DNA from: Rhodopirellula sp. SM50 | Lineage (GTDB): Bacteria; Planctomycetota; Planctomycetia; Pirellulales; Pirellulaceae | Reading direction: 5' to 3' | DNA length: 64,000 bases | NCBI RefSeq assembly: GCF_002289565.1 | Contig: NZ_NTFY01000019.1 | Location: 1 to 64,000 of the forward strand | In this document: positions 43,711 through 53,955 of the stretch, one piece after another | How positions within the stretch are numbered: the stretch's first letter is position 1 | Layout: every line of letters starts with the position of its first letter | Made by a program: the position numbers and the translations under genes | Notes under the pieces: model-generated | What the model saw: the letters and a program-made list of their open reading frames with translations, nothing else | Told to the model about the DNA's origin: nothing | The model's database searches: none

Positions 43711-45609
43711 GTGGCATCCGAGACCGAAGCCAAGCAGGCAACACCGACCTGGAAGTCGCTGGAAACGCTGATCGCGGTGTTTGCGATCGCGATGATCACG
43801 CTGCATTTGGTCCTGCGTTTCGGCACCGGCAGCGCGCCCACCCTCGTCGCGCTCCCGCTGTTGGGTGTGCTGGTGTTTGGCGGCATCCCGCTGGTCTGGG
43901 ATTTGCTGTTAAAGATGTTTCGGCGGGAATTCGGATCGGACCTGTTGGCAGGGATCTCGATCGTGACTTCGGTGCTGCTGGAAGAGTACTTGGCGGGATC
44001 GCTTGTCGTGCTGATGCTTTCCGGTGGCGAAGCGTTGGAGGCTTATGCGGTGCGGAGCGCCTCGTCGGTGCTGCGCGCCCTCAGCCAACGCATGCCCTCG
44101 GTGGCGCACCGGAAACGGGGCGCGGTCGTCGAAGACATCGCGTTGGACGAGTTGGCGATCGATGACATCGTCGCCGTCTTTCCGCATGAGATCTGCCCGA
44201 TCGACGGGACGGTGATCGAAGGGCACGGGGTGATGGATGAGTCATACCTGACCGGTGAACCCTACATGATGTCCAAGACGCCGGGCTCGACGGTGCTGTC
44301 CGGGGCGATCAACGGCGAATCGGCGCTGATCATCCGGGCCGAAAAGTTGGCGGTCGATTCGCGCTACGCCAAGATCATGGAGGTAATGGAGGCGTCCGAA
44401 ACGCAAAAGCCCAAGATGCGTCGATTGGCCGACAAGTTGGGAGCCTGGTACACCCCACTGGCCGTCGCCATCGGATTGGCGGCCTGGATCGGAACCGGCA
44501 ACCCGGTGCGGTTCTTGGCGGTGATGGTGGTCGCCACACCCTGCCCGCTCTTGATCGGCATTCCGGTTGCGATCATCGGTTCGATCTCGTTGGCCGCACG
44601 CCGTGCGATCATCGTGCGCGACCCATCGTCACTGGAAATGGCCGACACCTGCCGAACGTTGATCTTTGACAAGACCGGGACGCTGACCTACGGCGAACCG
44701 AAGTTGGTTCAGCGGATTTGTGCCGATGAAAGTCGCGATCAAGAAATCTTGAGCATCGTCGGCAGCTTGGAACGATTCTCAAAGCATCCGCTGGCCCAGG
44801 CCATTGTCGCCGCCGCCGGCGAGGCCAACCTCGCGCCGCAAAGCGTGTCGGAAATCAGCGAGCCGCCGGGCAAGGGGCTGCGCGGCATCGTGGGAGGGCG
44901 AAACATCGAAGTCACTAGCCGCAAAAAATTACTGACCCAGCAGCCCGAGTTGCGGACCCAGTTGCCACCGCAGGCGGGCGGACTGGAATGCGTGATACTG
45001 GTCGAGGATGAGTATGCCGCGACCTATCAATTTCGTGACACCCCGCGACGCGACGGCGCGTCCTTCATCCAACATTTGGGACCCCGGCATTCTATCCGGC
45101 GGACCATGATGGTGTCCGGGGACCGCGAGTCGGAGGTCCGGTATTTGGCCGAACAAGTCGGCATTGAAGACGTGTATTTCAGCCAAAGTCCGGAACAGAA
45201 ACTGGAGATCGTCAATGCCGAGACGGCCAAGGCGAATTCCATCTTTGTCGGCGACGGGATCAACGATGCGCCCGCCTTGATGGCGGCGACGGTGGGCATC
45301 GCGTTCGGCCAAAACAGCGACGTCACGACCGAAGCGGCCGACGTCGTTGTGCTGGACAGCTCGCTGCAAAAGATCGACGAGTTCCTGCACATCAGCCGGC
45401 GGATGCGGCGAATCGCACTGCAGAGCGCGATCGGGGGCATGGCGCTGAGCATCGTGGGGATGATGTTGGCCGCCGCCGGATACCTGTCACCGGTCGCCGG
45501 CGCGATTTGCCAGGAAATCATCGATGTCGCCGCCGTTCTCAATGCCCTCCGGGTCGCGCTGCCGCCCGAATCGATGATCGATTTTGAAGCATCCCAGGGC
45601 GAGGGCTGA
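43711..45609 (+). CDS. Heavy-metal-type (P1B-like) P-type ATPase without HMA domain
   Basis: 632 residues from GTG 43711, chosen because AGGA at 43701-43704 is well spaced and the protein then begins MASETEAKQ. An ATG at 43624 adds 29 Cys-containing residues with no RBS. No N-terminal HMA domain. Membrane segments lie near 20-40, 45-66, 75-118, 250-295 and 565-600. The TGEP phosphatase loop, the DKTGTLT phosphorylation site (Asp320), the HP motif in KHPLAQAI and [10 protein letters not shown] are intact. The ion-binding motif is [11 protein letters not shown] (Cys278), not the usual CPC or CPH. It exports a cation; the metal is not predictable from TPC. The upstream start-less fragment may be a decayed partner. 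Confidence 0.88.
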   Translation: MASETEAKQATPTWKSLETLIAVFAIAMITLHLVLRFGTGSAPTLVALPLLGVLVFGGIPLVWDLLLKMFRREFGSDLLAGISIVTSVLLEEYLAGSLVVLMLSGGEALEAYAVRSASSVLRALSQRMPSVAHRKRGAVVEDIALDELAIDDIVAVFPHEICPIDGTVIEGHGVMDESYLTGEPYMMSKTPGSTVLSGAINGESALIIRAEKLAVDSRYAKIMEVMEASETQKPKMRRLADKLGAWYTPLAVAIGLAAWIGTGNPVRFLAVMVVATPCPLLIGIPVAIIGSISLAARRAIIVRDPSSLEMADTCRTLIFDKTGTLTYGEPKLVQRICADESRDQEILSIVGSLERFSKHPLAQAIVAAAGEANLAPQSVSEISEPPGKGLRGIVGGRNIEVTSRKKLLTQQPELRTQLPPQAGGLECVILVEDEYAATYQFRDTPRRDGASFIQHLGPRHSIRRTMMVSGDRESEVRYLAEQVGIEDVYFSQSPEQKLEIVNAETAKANSIFVGDGINDAPALMAATVGIAFGQNSDVTTEAADVVVLDSSLQKIDEFLHISRRMRRIALQSAIGGMALSIVGMMLAAAGYLSPVAGAICQEIIDVAAVLNALRVALPPESMIDFEASQGEG

Positions 45610-45866
45610 GATCGAATCCCACCGGCTGGCGGGTGGACACGGGCCTCACAAATCGACGGGGTTTTCGCAAATTGACAGGGGTTGTCAGCCTCCATAAACT
45701 TGAAAAGCTTCTTCACCGAGAAGCTCTTTTCCGAGGATAGGCACGCTGATTCGTGCCGGCGATGTCGTGATCGCGCCCGACCGATCGGAAATGCTATCAG
45801 CGAATCAATGCCCGTCGGTTTCGATTGCAAGCCCGACGACCGGTCGCCACCTCAAGCAAGCCCCCG

Positions 45867-48800
45867 ATGGATTCCAGCGAAGCGTCTCAAGATTTGGAGC
45901 TCCAAAGCAATCTCCCCCAATGCGCGGTCCCGATCGTGGGGCTGGGGGCATCGGCCGGAGGGTTGACCGCGCTGGAGACCTTGTTCGAGCAATTGCCGGT
46001 CGACACCGGTGCCGCCTTCGTGGTCGTCCAGCATTTGTCGCCGGACTACCGGAGCCACATGAGCGAATTGCTGGGCCGCCGCACCAAGATGGCCACGGTG
46101 CAATTGACCGATGCGGTTGAGCCCGAACCGAACACCGTGTACCTGTTGCCCCCGGCCAAACACGTCGTCCTGCACGACGGACAATTGCAACTTCGCGACC
46201 GAGAAGGCGACGGCGAACTCAATCTGCCGATCGACAAATTCTTTCGCTCCTTGGCCGAACAGAACGACCGCAAAATTGCGGTGATGGTTCTTTCGGGCAC
46301 CGGCAGCGACGGCAGCGAGGGAATCGTGGGTGTCAAACACGCCGGCGGGTTGGTGTTGTCACAAGACGAAGACAGCGCTCAATTCAACAGCATGCCGCTC
46401 AACGCGATCAAGACCGAAGCGGTGCACGTGGTCGCCCCGGTCGTTGAACTTGCCGAAGCCCTCGTGTCTTTCCTGGCCGGCGTTTCGATCGAAGATGTCA
46501 TTTCGCATTGTTCGCCCTTCATCGAACGCAATGACCTGGAGTCGGTCTACCAGCGGTTGGAACAAGCCTGCGGCGTCGATTTCGAACAATACAAGATCGG
46601 CACATTCACACGGCGTCTGTCGCGGCGGATGCTGCTGTCCAAAGTCGATCAATTGGACCGTTACATCCAACGACTCGACAGCGACCCGGCCGAGCTGTCG
46701 CGATTGGCCGATGACCTGATGATCGGGGTCACCCGCTTCTTTCGCGACCCAGACGGTTATCAACGGTTGGCCCATCGTTGCATCCGGCCGGCCGTCGCGG
46801 CGAAATCCAAAGGCGACGAATTTCGGACCTGGGTCGCCGGCTGTGCGACCGGTCAAGAAGCCTATAGCGTCGCGATGTTGATTCATCATGAATGCGAAAA
46901 GTCAGGCATCCCGCTGGGGATCAAGATCTTCGCCACCGACCTGCACCCCGATGCGATCCGGTTTGCCCAGCGAGGACATTTTCCCGCCGAATCGCTGACG
47001 GAGATCCCGCCGGAGTTTCGCGAAAAGTACCTGGTGCGAGGAGCCGATGGGTTTGAAATCTGCAAAAACGTTCGCAATTCCATCGTGTTCGCGCGGCACG
47101 ATGTGCTGCAAGATGCGCCCTTCACCGGCATGGATTTGGTCACCTGTCGTAACCTGTTGATCTACCTGGTCGATGACGCTCAGCGACGCGTGCTGAACAT
47201 GTTCGCCCACGCGCTCAAGGCGCGCGGAGTGATGTGGCTGGGACCGAGCGAAACCCCCGGCGACTTGGTCGAAGACTTTTCGATCCTCGACAAACATTGG
47301 CGGATCTTTCAAAAGGACCGTGACTCACGTCTACCGCTCGACCTGAAATTGCGGAAACGGTCGCTGCACAACGTCAACCTGTCGCGTCGTCGGCATTCGT
47401 CCCGCGCGCCCTCGTCCGCTCTAGTGGCGTCCTACGATCGCATTCTGGAACAATACGCACCGCCGGGGATCCTGGTCGACGACGACCTGCGACCGCTGCA
47501 GATTTTTGGCGACCTGTCGCGATGGGCCACCCCGCGACCGGGACGCTTGACCGGAACCGTCGATGACATCCTGGTCGAACCGCTGCGACTTCCCGTCGCC
47601 TTGGCAATCGAACGCATGAGGGTCGATCAATTGTCGGTGATCTCCGAGCGAGCGATGGTCCAAAGCGATCCCATCGACATCCGGATCAGTGCGTTTCACC
47701 ACCCCACCCAATCCGAAACCCATTACCTGATCAACTTTGGCAGCGGCGTCACACTCGACGCGCAGCCTGCTTCCGCGGCTGCCTCGACTGCGCTAGCCTC
47801 CTCTGGAGTTGCTTCGACTGGCAATCCGAATCACCGACCGCTTGCCGCTCCGGTCCCCTCGCAAACAGACACATCATCGCTTCCGGCGGATTCAAAGCCC
47901 GCAGCGGATTCAACGTCCCCGGATGCGGCGTCCCCGGATGCGGCGTCCATGGCGCTCAACGCCGAGCGGATTCGTATGCTGGAGATGGAACTGGAATTCA
48001 CCCGTGAGAACCTGCAAGCGACGATCGAAGAGGTCGAAACGACGAATGAAGAGCTGCAGTCCAGCAACGAGGAGTTGACCAGCAGCAACGAGGAATTACA
48101 GAGCACCAACGAAGAACTGCACAGCGTCAACGAAGAGCTGCATACCACCAACGCCGAAAGCAGTCGACGCTTGCAACTGTTGACTGAAACCACGCGTGAC
48201 CTGGAAACGGTCATGTTGGAAAGCGACGTGGGCATTGTCCTGGTCGACAATGACTTGAACATTCGCCGCGTTACACCGGCGGCTGCCGATATCTTGTTGA
48301 TCCGCCGCAAGGATGCCGAGGGCGAACGACTGACCGATTACGCCCACGCCTTGGAGGATGTCGATCTGATTGAATTGGTGCAGCAGGTCAGTCGCGAACA
48401 CAAAACGATCGAGCTCGAAACCGTCGACCGACGCGACGATCCGATTCTGTTGCGGGTTTCACCCTACCGCGAACGCAGCGGCGTGGTGATGACGATGACG
48501 AATCTGCGGACCGTCAAGGAAACCGCCGACAAGCTTCGCAAACTGACCTCGATCATTCAGGACAGCACCGATGCGATTATCGGTGTCGAACTCAATTCGC
48601 GGGTCACCAGTTGGAATCGCGGCGCGACACGCTTGTTCGGCTACGAATTGGATGACTCACGCAACGTCGAACTCTGCGACGCCTTGCCGACGGAGATCTG
48701 CGAGGTTTGCGAGACGCTGATCCGTGAGCTGGTCCGCCACGGCGATGTCGCGGCGAAAGAAATTTCCACCAAAATCTCGGACAAACAAGTTTTCTTGCAG

Positions 48801-51182
48801 ATCCGCGTCACGCCGGTTCTGGATGAATATGAACGCGTCTCTTCGGCGGCGATCACGCTGTACGACGTTACGGCGATGCAACAAGCCAAAGAGCAGTTGC
48901 GTTTGCGGACGCGGGCCATCGATGCGGCCAGCAACGGCATTCTGGTCGTTGACGCACAGAAGGACGATATGCCGATCGTCTACGCCAATCAGGGGTTCGG
49001 GCATCTGACCGGGTTTGACCCCCAGGAAGTCGTCGGTCGCAATTGCCGGTTCTTGCAAGGCCCCAATACGGACCCGGCCAATATCCAGAAGATCCGCGAC
49101 GCGATCGCAAATCAGGAAAGCTGCCGCGTCACATTATTGAATTATCGACGCGACAACACGCAGTTTTATAACGAATTGGTGATCACGCCGATCTTCGATG
49201 ACAACGGCCAATTGACGCACTACGTCGGTGTGCAAAGCGACGTGACCGACATGGTCGAAGCGAGTAAGTCACTGAAACAGAGCGAGCTTGAGTATCGCAG
49301 TACCTTCGAAAACGCCGCCATCGGAATCGCCCACGTCGGAATGGAGGGGCAATGGCTGAGGGTCAACGAAAAGCTTGCCCAAATCTTCGGTTACAGTCGA
49401 GATGAACTGAAAACGATGACGTTTCAGGATCTGACGCATCCCGAGGATTTGGACAAAGACCTGTTGCTGTTCATGCAGATGAAACGCGGTGAGATTCCCG
49501 GATACGCGATCGAAAAACGTTACATTCACCACGACGGTCACACGATCTGGGCACAATTGACCACTTCGATTCGTCGCGACGTCGACGAAGCCGTCGAATG
49601 TTGCATCTCGCTCATCGAGGATATCACCGATCGAAAACTGACCGAACAAAAGCTGGCTGCGTCGCGGGCGATCATCACCGAAGTGGTCGAGAAGAGCCAA
49701 GACCCGTTCATCAGTTTCGACGAAAAGGGTGTGATCCAGGTTGCCAATCAGGCCGCATTGGACTTCGCCGGGCGGTCATCGGGCATGCGCGATTGCAGTT
49801 TCACCACCCTGTTCGGCGACCAGGCCGATCCGCCGCTGTTGGCTGCCATCGAACGCGTCCGTCAATCACAACGCGCCGAAACGACTGAATATTATTCGCG
49901 GCGGTTGAATCGCTGGTATGACGCCCGAGTGTTCCCGGTCGAAAACGGCGCAGCGGTTTACATGACCGATGTGACCGGTCGAAAAGAAACCGAATCCTAT
50001 CTCGAAGCCGCCCGCATCGCGGCCGAGGAAGCGAGTCAGGCCAAAAGCCAGTTCTTGACCAACATGAGTCACGAAATCCGCTCGCCGATGTCCGCCATCC
50101 TGGGCTTTGCCGATCTGTCGCTGCGTGACATACGCGAGGGCAACGACGTCGATCCGGATAACCTGGAAACCGTGATCCGCAACGGCCGCTTCCTGCTGCG
50201 GATCATCAACGACATCTTGGATCTTTCCAAGGTCGAAGCCGGCAAGCTGGAAGTCCGCCGGTCGCGATTCAAATTGCTCCCCATGTTGGCCGACATCAAC
50301 GAATTGATGCGTCACCGCAGCGCATCCTCGGGGGTCCCGCTGGCGATCGAGTTTGACGGCGCCATTCCCAGTCGGCTGCGCAGTGATCGCTCACGCGTGG
50401 AACAGATCCTGGTCAATCTGATCGGCAACGCGCTGAAATTCACGCCCGAAGGCAGCGTGCGGGTTGTCGTTTCCATGGACACCCAGGACCCGAACGTCAT
50501 CGAATTCCGCGTGGTCGACACCGGCATCGGTATTTCCGAAAGCAATCTCGAACGGTTGTTCCAAACCTTTAGCCAGGTCCATGATCGCAAGATTGTCGGC
50601 GTCGAAGGCACCGGGCTGGGATTGGTGATCAGCAAACGGCTGGCGAACTTGCTCGGGGGCGACATCACGGCGACCAGCGTCGAAGGCGAGGGCAGCGAGT
50701 TCGTGTTGCGGTTACCGGTGGAGGCGTCGACCGAGATGATCGAACCGACGGCGGAGGATTTGAAGCCACGTCGGACCAACATCAACAACCTGCCGCGCAT
50801 CACGGCCCGGGTCCTGGTCGCCGATGATGCCCGAGACGTCCGACTGGTGACGACCCGGTTGCTGACGCGCGCCGGGGCCGATGTCGTCGAAGTCGTCAAC
50901 GGCGCCGAAGCAGTCAAAGCCGTCCGCCAGGCCGAAGCGGAAAACAAACCGTTCGCCTGCGTGCTGATGGACATGCAAATGCCCGAGCTCGATGGCCGCG
51001 AAGCAACGCAACAGATTCGTGACCAAGGCTACACCGTGCCCGTGATCGCGCTGACCGCCGGAGCAACCAGCGATGAAATCAATGATGCCCTCGCGGCCGG
51101 ATGCAGCGAATTTATGGCCAAACCCGTCGACGCCGCCGGCCTGATCCGCCGCGTCGCAGCGCTGACCAACGCAATGGCGTGA
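45867..51182 (+). CDS. CheB-CheR-PAS-LOV hybrid sensor histidine kinase
   Basis: 1771 residues from ATG 45867; a TTG at 45825 is alternative. No membrane segments. Order: CheB methylesterase (about 20-200; GLGASAGGLTAL, VVQHLSPDYRSH, LSGTGSDGSEG); CheR methyltransferase (about 220-485; GVTRFFRDP, VAGCATGQEAYS, CRNLLIYL); coiled coil (695-775) with ETTNEELQSSNEELTSSNEE-type repeats; two PAS domains; a LOV-type PAS (about 1015-1125) with GRNCRFLQG, whose Cys1060 is the flavin-adduct residue, and YRRDNTQFYNELVITPI; two more PAS domains; HisKA with MSHEIRSPM (His1402); HATPase; and a receiver with Asp1702 in LMDMQMPELDG. All catalytic signatures look intact. It is likely a cytoplasmic multi-input, possibly blue-light-responsive, phosphorelay sensor. 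No separate regulator gene is adjacent. Confidence 0.92.
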   Translation: MDSSEASQDLELQSNLPQCAVPIVGLGASAGGLTALETLFEQLPVDTGAAFVVVQHLSPDYRSHMSELLGRRTKMATVQLTDAVEPEPNTVYLLPPAKHVVLHDGQLQLRDREGDGELNLPIDKFFRSLAEQNDRKIAVMVLSGTGSDGSEGIVGVKHAGGLVLSQDEDSAQFNSMPLNAIKTEAVHVVAPVVELAEALVSFLAGVSIEDVISHCSPFIERNDLESVYQRLEQACGVDFEQYKIGTFTRRLSRRMLLSKVDQLDRYIQRLDSDPAELSRLADDLMIGVTRFFRDPDGYQRLAHRCIRPAVAAKSKGDEFRTWVAGCATGQEAYSVAMLIHHECEKSGIPLGIKIFATDLHPDAIRFAQRGHFPAESLTEIPPEFREKYLVRGADGFEICKNVRNSIVFARHDVLQDAPFTGMDLVTCRNLLIYLVDDAQRRVLNMFAHALKARGVMWLGPSETPGDLVEDFSILDKHWRIFQKDRDSRLPLDLKLRKRSLHNVNLSRRRHSSRAPSSALVASYDRILEQYAPPGILVDDDLRPLQIFGDLSRWATPRPGRLTGTVDDILVEPLRLPVALAIERMRVDQLSVISERAMVQSDPIDIRISAFHHPTQSETHYLINFGSGVTLDAQPASAAASTALASSGVASTGNPNHRPLAAPVPSQTDTSSLPADSKPAADSTSPDAASPDAASMALNAERIRMLEMELEFTRENLQATIEEVETTNEELQSSNEELTSSNEELQSTNEELHSVNEELHTTNAESSRRLQLLTETTRDLETVMLESDVGIVLVDNDLNIRRVTPAAADILLIRRKDAEGERLTDYAHALEDVDLIELVQQVSREHKTIELETVDRRDDPILLRVSPYRERSGVVMTMTNLRTVKETADKLRKLTSIIQDSTDAIIGVELNSRVTSWNRGATRLFGYELDDSRNVELCDALPTEICEVCETLIRELVRHGDVAAKEISTKISDKQVFLQIRVTPVLDEYERVSSAAITLYDVTAMQQAKEQLRLRTRAIDAASNGILVVDAQKDDMPIVYANQGFGHLTGFDPQEVVGRNCRFLQGPNTDPANIQKIRDAIANQESCRVTLLNYRRDNTQFYNELVITPIFDDNGQLTHYVGVQSDVTDMVEASKSLKQSELEYRSTFENAAIGIAHVGMEGQWLRVNEKLAQIFGYSRDELKTMTFQDLTHPEDLDKDLLLFMQMKRGEIPGYAIEKRYIHHDGHTIWAQLTTSIRRDVDEAVECCISLIEDITDRKLTEQKLAASRAIITEVVEKSQDPFISFDEKGVIQVANQAALDFAGRSSGMRDCSFTTLFGDQADPPLLAAIERVRQSQRAETTEYYSRRLNRWYDARVFPVENGAAVYMTDVTGRKETESYLEAARIAAEEASQAKSQFLTNMSHEIRSPMSAILGFADLSLRDIREGNDVDPDNLETVIRNGRFLLRIINDILDLSKVEAGKLEVRRSRFKLLPMLADINELMRHRSASSGVPLAIEFDGAIPSRLRSDRSRVEQILVNLIGNALKFTPEGSVRVVVSMDTQDPNVIEFRVVDTGIGISESNLERLFQTFSQVHDRKIVGVEGTGLGLVISKRLANLLGGDITATSVEGEGSEFVLRLPVEASTEMIEPTAEDLKPRRTNINNLPRITARVLVADDARDVRLVTTRLLTRAGADVVEVVNGAEAVKAVRQAEAENKPFACVLMDMQMPELDGREATQQIRDQGYTVPVIALTAGATSDEINDALAAGCSEFMAKPVDAAGLIRRVAALTNAMA

Positions 51183-51356
51183 GGGGAAACCCGCCGCATT
51201 GATCCAAGCAACCGCTGCAATTCCTTCCTGCCTAAATTCGCCGTTGCCCGCCCATTTCACGTTCTAGACTTTCCCGTCGCTGTGCCACCGATCCAGGTGC
51301 AAAGATTGTCGCGCAGCGGGAAAACATCTAACAACACCTGTCTCGGACGTGGGCAC

Positions 51357-52331
51357 ATGACCAACACAAATCAACGATACCGTTTGCTGACCCGAAGTGA
51401 CTTTGACGGACTCGTCTGCGCGTTGCTGCTGAAAGAACTCGACATCCTTGGCGAAATCAAATTCGTTCATCCCAAGGACATGCAAGACGGCGAAATCGAG
51501 GTGACGGAAAATGATATTCTGACCAACCTGCCTTACGTGCCGGGTTGCCACCTCTGTTTCGATCACCACAGCAGTGAAGAGATCCGTAACGAAGGCCAAC
51601 AAACCGACAACTACGTGTTGTCGACCAGCGCCGATTCCGCCGCACGCGTCGTCTACGACTACTTCGGCGGCCGCGAGCGGTTCCCGAAAATCAGCGTTGC
51701 GATGATGGAAGCGGTCGACAAAGCCGACGCGGCAAAGTTCTCCGCCGACGAAATCCAGGACCCGCAAGGCTGGGCATTGCTTTCGTTCCTGATGGATGCA
51801 CGCACCGGTCTGGGACGTTTCCGCAGCTTCCGCGTGTCCAACTATCAACTGATGATGGACCTGATCGACTGCTGCCGCGATCTGGATATCGAAGACATCC
51901 TGCTGTTGCCCGATGTCCGCGAACGGGTCGAACTGTACGAGGAACATCGTGAGCTTGCCCAAGAACAACTCAAACGCTGCGCCACCGTCCATGACAACCT
52001 GGTCGTGTTGGATTTGCGCGATGAAGAAACGATCTACGCGACCAACCGGTTCGTGATCTATTCGGTGTTCCCACAATGCAATATTTCGATCCACGTGCTG
52101 TGGGGCAAACAGCAACAGAACACCGTGTTCACGATCGGCAAATCGATCCTGGACCGATCGTGCCGCACCGATGTCGGTGAACTCTGTTACCAAAACGGCG
52201 GCGGCGGTCATGAAGCCGCGGGCACATGCCAGGTCGAACACGAAGCGGCCGAGCGGGTGTTGCAAGAGTTGATCACACGCATCAATGCCGACCACCACGC
52301 CGCCGCTGGCACCACGCCGCTGGAAGTCTAA
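51357..52331 (+). CDS. DHH-family phosphoesterase
   Basis: 324 residues from ATG 51357. TRSDFDGLVCALLLKEL holds the first metal motif (DFDG in place of the common DxDA/DADG). CFDHHSSEE is the DHH motif. EAVDKADAAKF gives another conserved Asp. QNGGGGHEAAGTCQV is the DHHA1 substrate-binding GGGH motif. The family includes nanoRNases, pAp phosphatases and exopolyphosphatase-like enzymes; which activity applies cannot be told. Cytoplasmic. It follows the hybrid kinase by 174 bp and is probably separate from it. Confidence 0.88.
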   Translation: MTNTNQRYRLLTRSDFDGLVCALLLKELDILGEIKFVHPKDMQDGEIEVTENDILTNLPYVPGCHLCFDHHSSEEIRNEGQQTDNYVLSTSADSAARVVYDYFGGRERFPKISVAMMEAVDKADAAKFSADEIQDPQGWALLSFLMDARTGLGRFRSFRVSNYQLMMDLIDCCRDLDIEDILLLPDVRERVELYEEHRELAQEQLKRCATVHDNLVVLDLRDEETIYATNRFVIYSVFPQCNISIHVLWGKQQQNTVFTIGKSILDRSCRTDVGELCYQNGGGGHEAAGTCQVEHEAAERVLQELITRINADHHAAAGTTPLEV

Positions 52332-52490
52332 CGACGTCCAACGCAGTCCAGATAGGCGGCTCACGCCGGCGGCAGACACTGTGTCTGCCCTTCGGGCATC
52401 ACCAAAGCCCCACGTTCGCTACGAGCGTCGCTCCGTTCTAACCGTCCGCTTCGGAAGTCTCCGGCAGGCAGTTATTGTTCTGCACCTTCT

Positions 52491-53042
52491 TCAGGTTGAG
52501 GTGTTCGAAGCCAGCGCTCCGTGTTGCCGCAGGACCCTTGTGACGGCATCGTTTTCGTTGTCGATCGCTTCATCCAGCGGGGTTCGGTGCCCATGGGTCC
52601 GTCGGTTGATGTCCGCACCATTGCGGATCAATATTTCAGCCGTTCTTTCATACGCGTCCGGATCACCTTTGCCTTGGGTTGACCCACCCATCGCGACCGC
52701 GTGAAGTGCTGTTGTTCCGACAATGGCATCTTGATTGACGTCCGCACCGAGATTGAGCAAAAGTTCGACGGCTTCGGCGCTTCCAGCGTCAGCGCCCCAT
52801 GAGAGAGGAGTCAGCCACCAATCACTCGCCGAATCGTTCACCTTTGCACCTAGTTCGATGAGACGTTGGCAGACTTCGGTGGCATTCCGATGCGCGGCCC
52901 AGTGAAGGGGTGAAGCGCCGTGAAGTTGCCCCGATCGCCCAGAGTGTTCCGTGGCCAACCCCGGAGACGCATTGAGCATTTCCAACGCTTCCGTATTGCG
53001 GTGGGCGCGGATCAGTTCGATAAACGTGTCGACATCTGGCAT
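52491..53042 (-). CDS. Ankyrin-repeat protein
   Basis: 183 residues from ATG 53042 (MPDVDTFIELIRAHRN); a TTG further upstream is unlikely. Ankyrin repeats: ASPLHWAAHRNATEVCQRLI, then LTPLSWGADAGSAEAVELLL, TTALHAVAMGGS and HRTPLDEAIDNENDAVTRVL. About four repeats with a short helical N-cap. It has no signal peptide and probably mediates cytoplasmic protein contacts. It is convergent with the DHH gene. The partner is unknown. Confidence 0.85.
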   Translation of the reverse strand: MPDVDTFIELIRAHRNTEALEMLNASPGLATEHSGRSGQLHGASPLHWAAHRNATEVCQRLIELGAKVNDSASDWWLTPLSWGADAGSAEAVELLLNLGADVNQDAIVGTTALHAVAMGGSTQGKGDPDAYERTAEILIRNGADINRRTHGHRTPLDEAIDNENDAVTRVLRQHGALASNTST

Positions 53043-53355
53043 GGTCTTGTCGGATGCTTCCAAGGTGCGATGTTCATGTGGATGCAGTGTCGCTTGGTAG
53101 CCGGTCTTAGCCAATTCATCTCACAAGTAATCTGCGCACGCCGTCCCCTCGCCCCGCTCGGCCCTCCCGCACACGAGAGGGGGACTGCTTAATGTAGTGC
53201 GTCTGCCCCTCGCTTCGCGCGACCTCCCCTGCCAGGAGGGTGGCTTTTAAGCTGCACGACCTGCACATGGGAGGGTGACTGTTTATCTTGGTGTGTGGCT
53301 GAAATGTTTCCGAACTGGGGTAACCTGCCCCGTTCTGCTGCCATAGATCCATGTA
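53043..53355. repeat. Gap with CCCTGCCAGGGAGGG element, copy 3
   Basis: 53222-53264 (ACCTCCCCTGCCAGGAGGGT, then GGCTTTTAAGCTGCACGACC) matches 30368-30407. Similar GGGAGGGTGACT and GAGAGGGGGACTGC phrases flank it, so two or three element halves seem clustered. The promoter for the ECF operon is expected near 53280-53345, but I could not assign boxes. Confidence 0.6.
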
Positions 53356-53955
53356 ATGGCAATTGATCCCCCCTTCGACGATTTGCAGACCGAATCTGCG
53401 TTACGGCGTGTTTGTCACGGTGAAACGGCAGCATTTGAGGGCGTGGTGCGCCGCTTTGAACGGCCGCTGCGGGCCTGGCTGGCCGCCCACGCGCCGCCGG
53501 GTGTGGACGTCGACGAGCTGGCGCAACGCAGTTTTGTGGCCGCGTTCACGCGGCTGAAGGAGTATCAACCGGGGACGGATTTCGCCGCCTGGCTGTTCAC
53601 GATCGCGCGATTCCAACTCCGCACCGAGACGACTCGGCTGCGGCGGATCGCCGACTATCACGCCCGTTACGGTCCCGATCTGTTGCAACGCGAGCTGGAT
53701 CGGCGCTGCGACGAGACGCCGGAGATGTGGACGACGCGACTGGAGAGTTTGCAAATGTGTTTGGATTCGCTCGGCGAGTCGCTGCGCCAGTTTGTTTCTT
53801 GGCGCTACGACGAAGAGATTCCGTTGGAAGAAATGGCCGCCCGCTGTGATCGTTCCGTCCCCGCCGTCAAGAAACAACTTTGGAAGGTCCGGCAGAAGCT
53901 GCAGCAATGCATTGAAACGCGTATGGCGACAGCGAACGGAGGTGCCGCGCAATGA
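53356..53955 (+). CDS. ECF-type RNA polymerase sigma factor
   Basis: 199 residues. Sigma region 2 is seen at about 20-95 (FEGVVRRFERPLRAWLAAHA, VDELAQRSFVAAFTRLKEYQ, AWLFTIARFQLRTETTRLRR). Region 4 is at about 130-185 (ESLRQFVSWRYDEEIPLEEM, AARCDRSVPAVKKQLWKVRQ). The length and the ATGA overlap with a FecR-type gene match the planctomycete ECF/FecR arrangement. It probably directs transcription of this operon or a small regulon and is held by the membrane protein encoded next. Confidence 0.9.
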   Translation: MAIDPPFDDLQTESALRRVCHGETAAFEGVVRRFERPLRAWLAAHAPPGVDVDELAQRSFVAAFTRLKEYQPGTDFAAWLFTIARFQLRTETTRLRRIADYHARYGPDLLQRELDRRCDETPEMWTTRLESLQMCLDSLGESLRQFVSWRYDEEIPLEEMAARCDRSVPAVKKQLWKVRQKLQQCIETRMATANGGAAQ

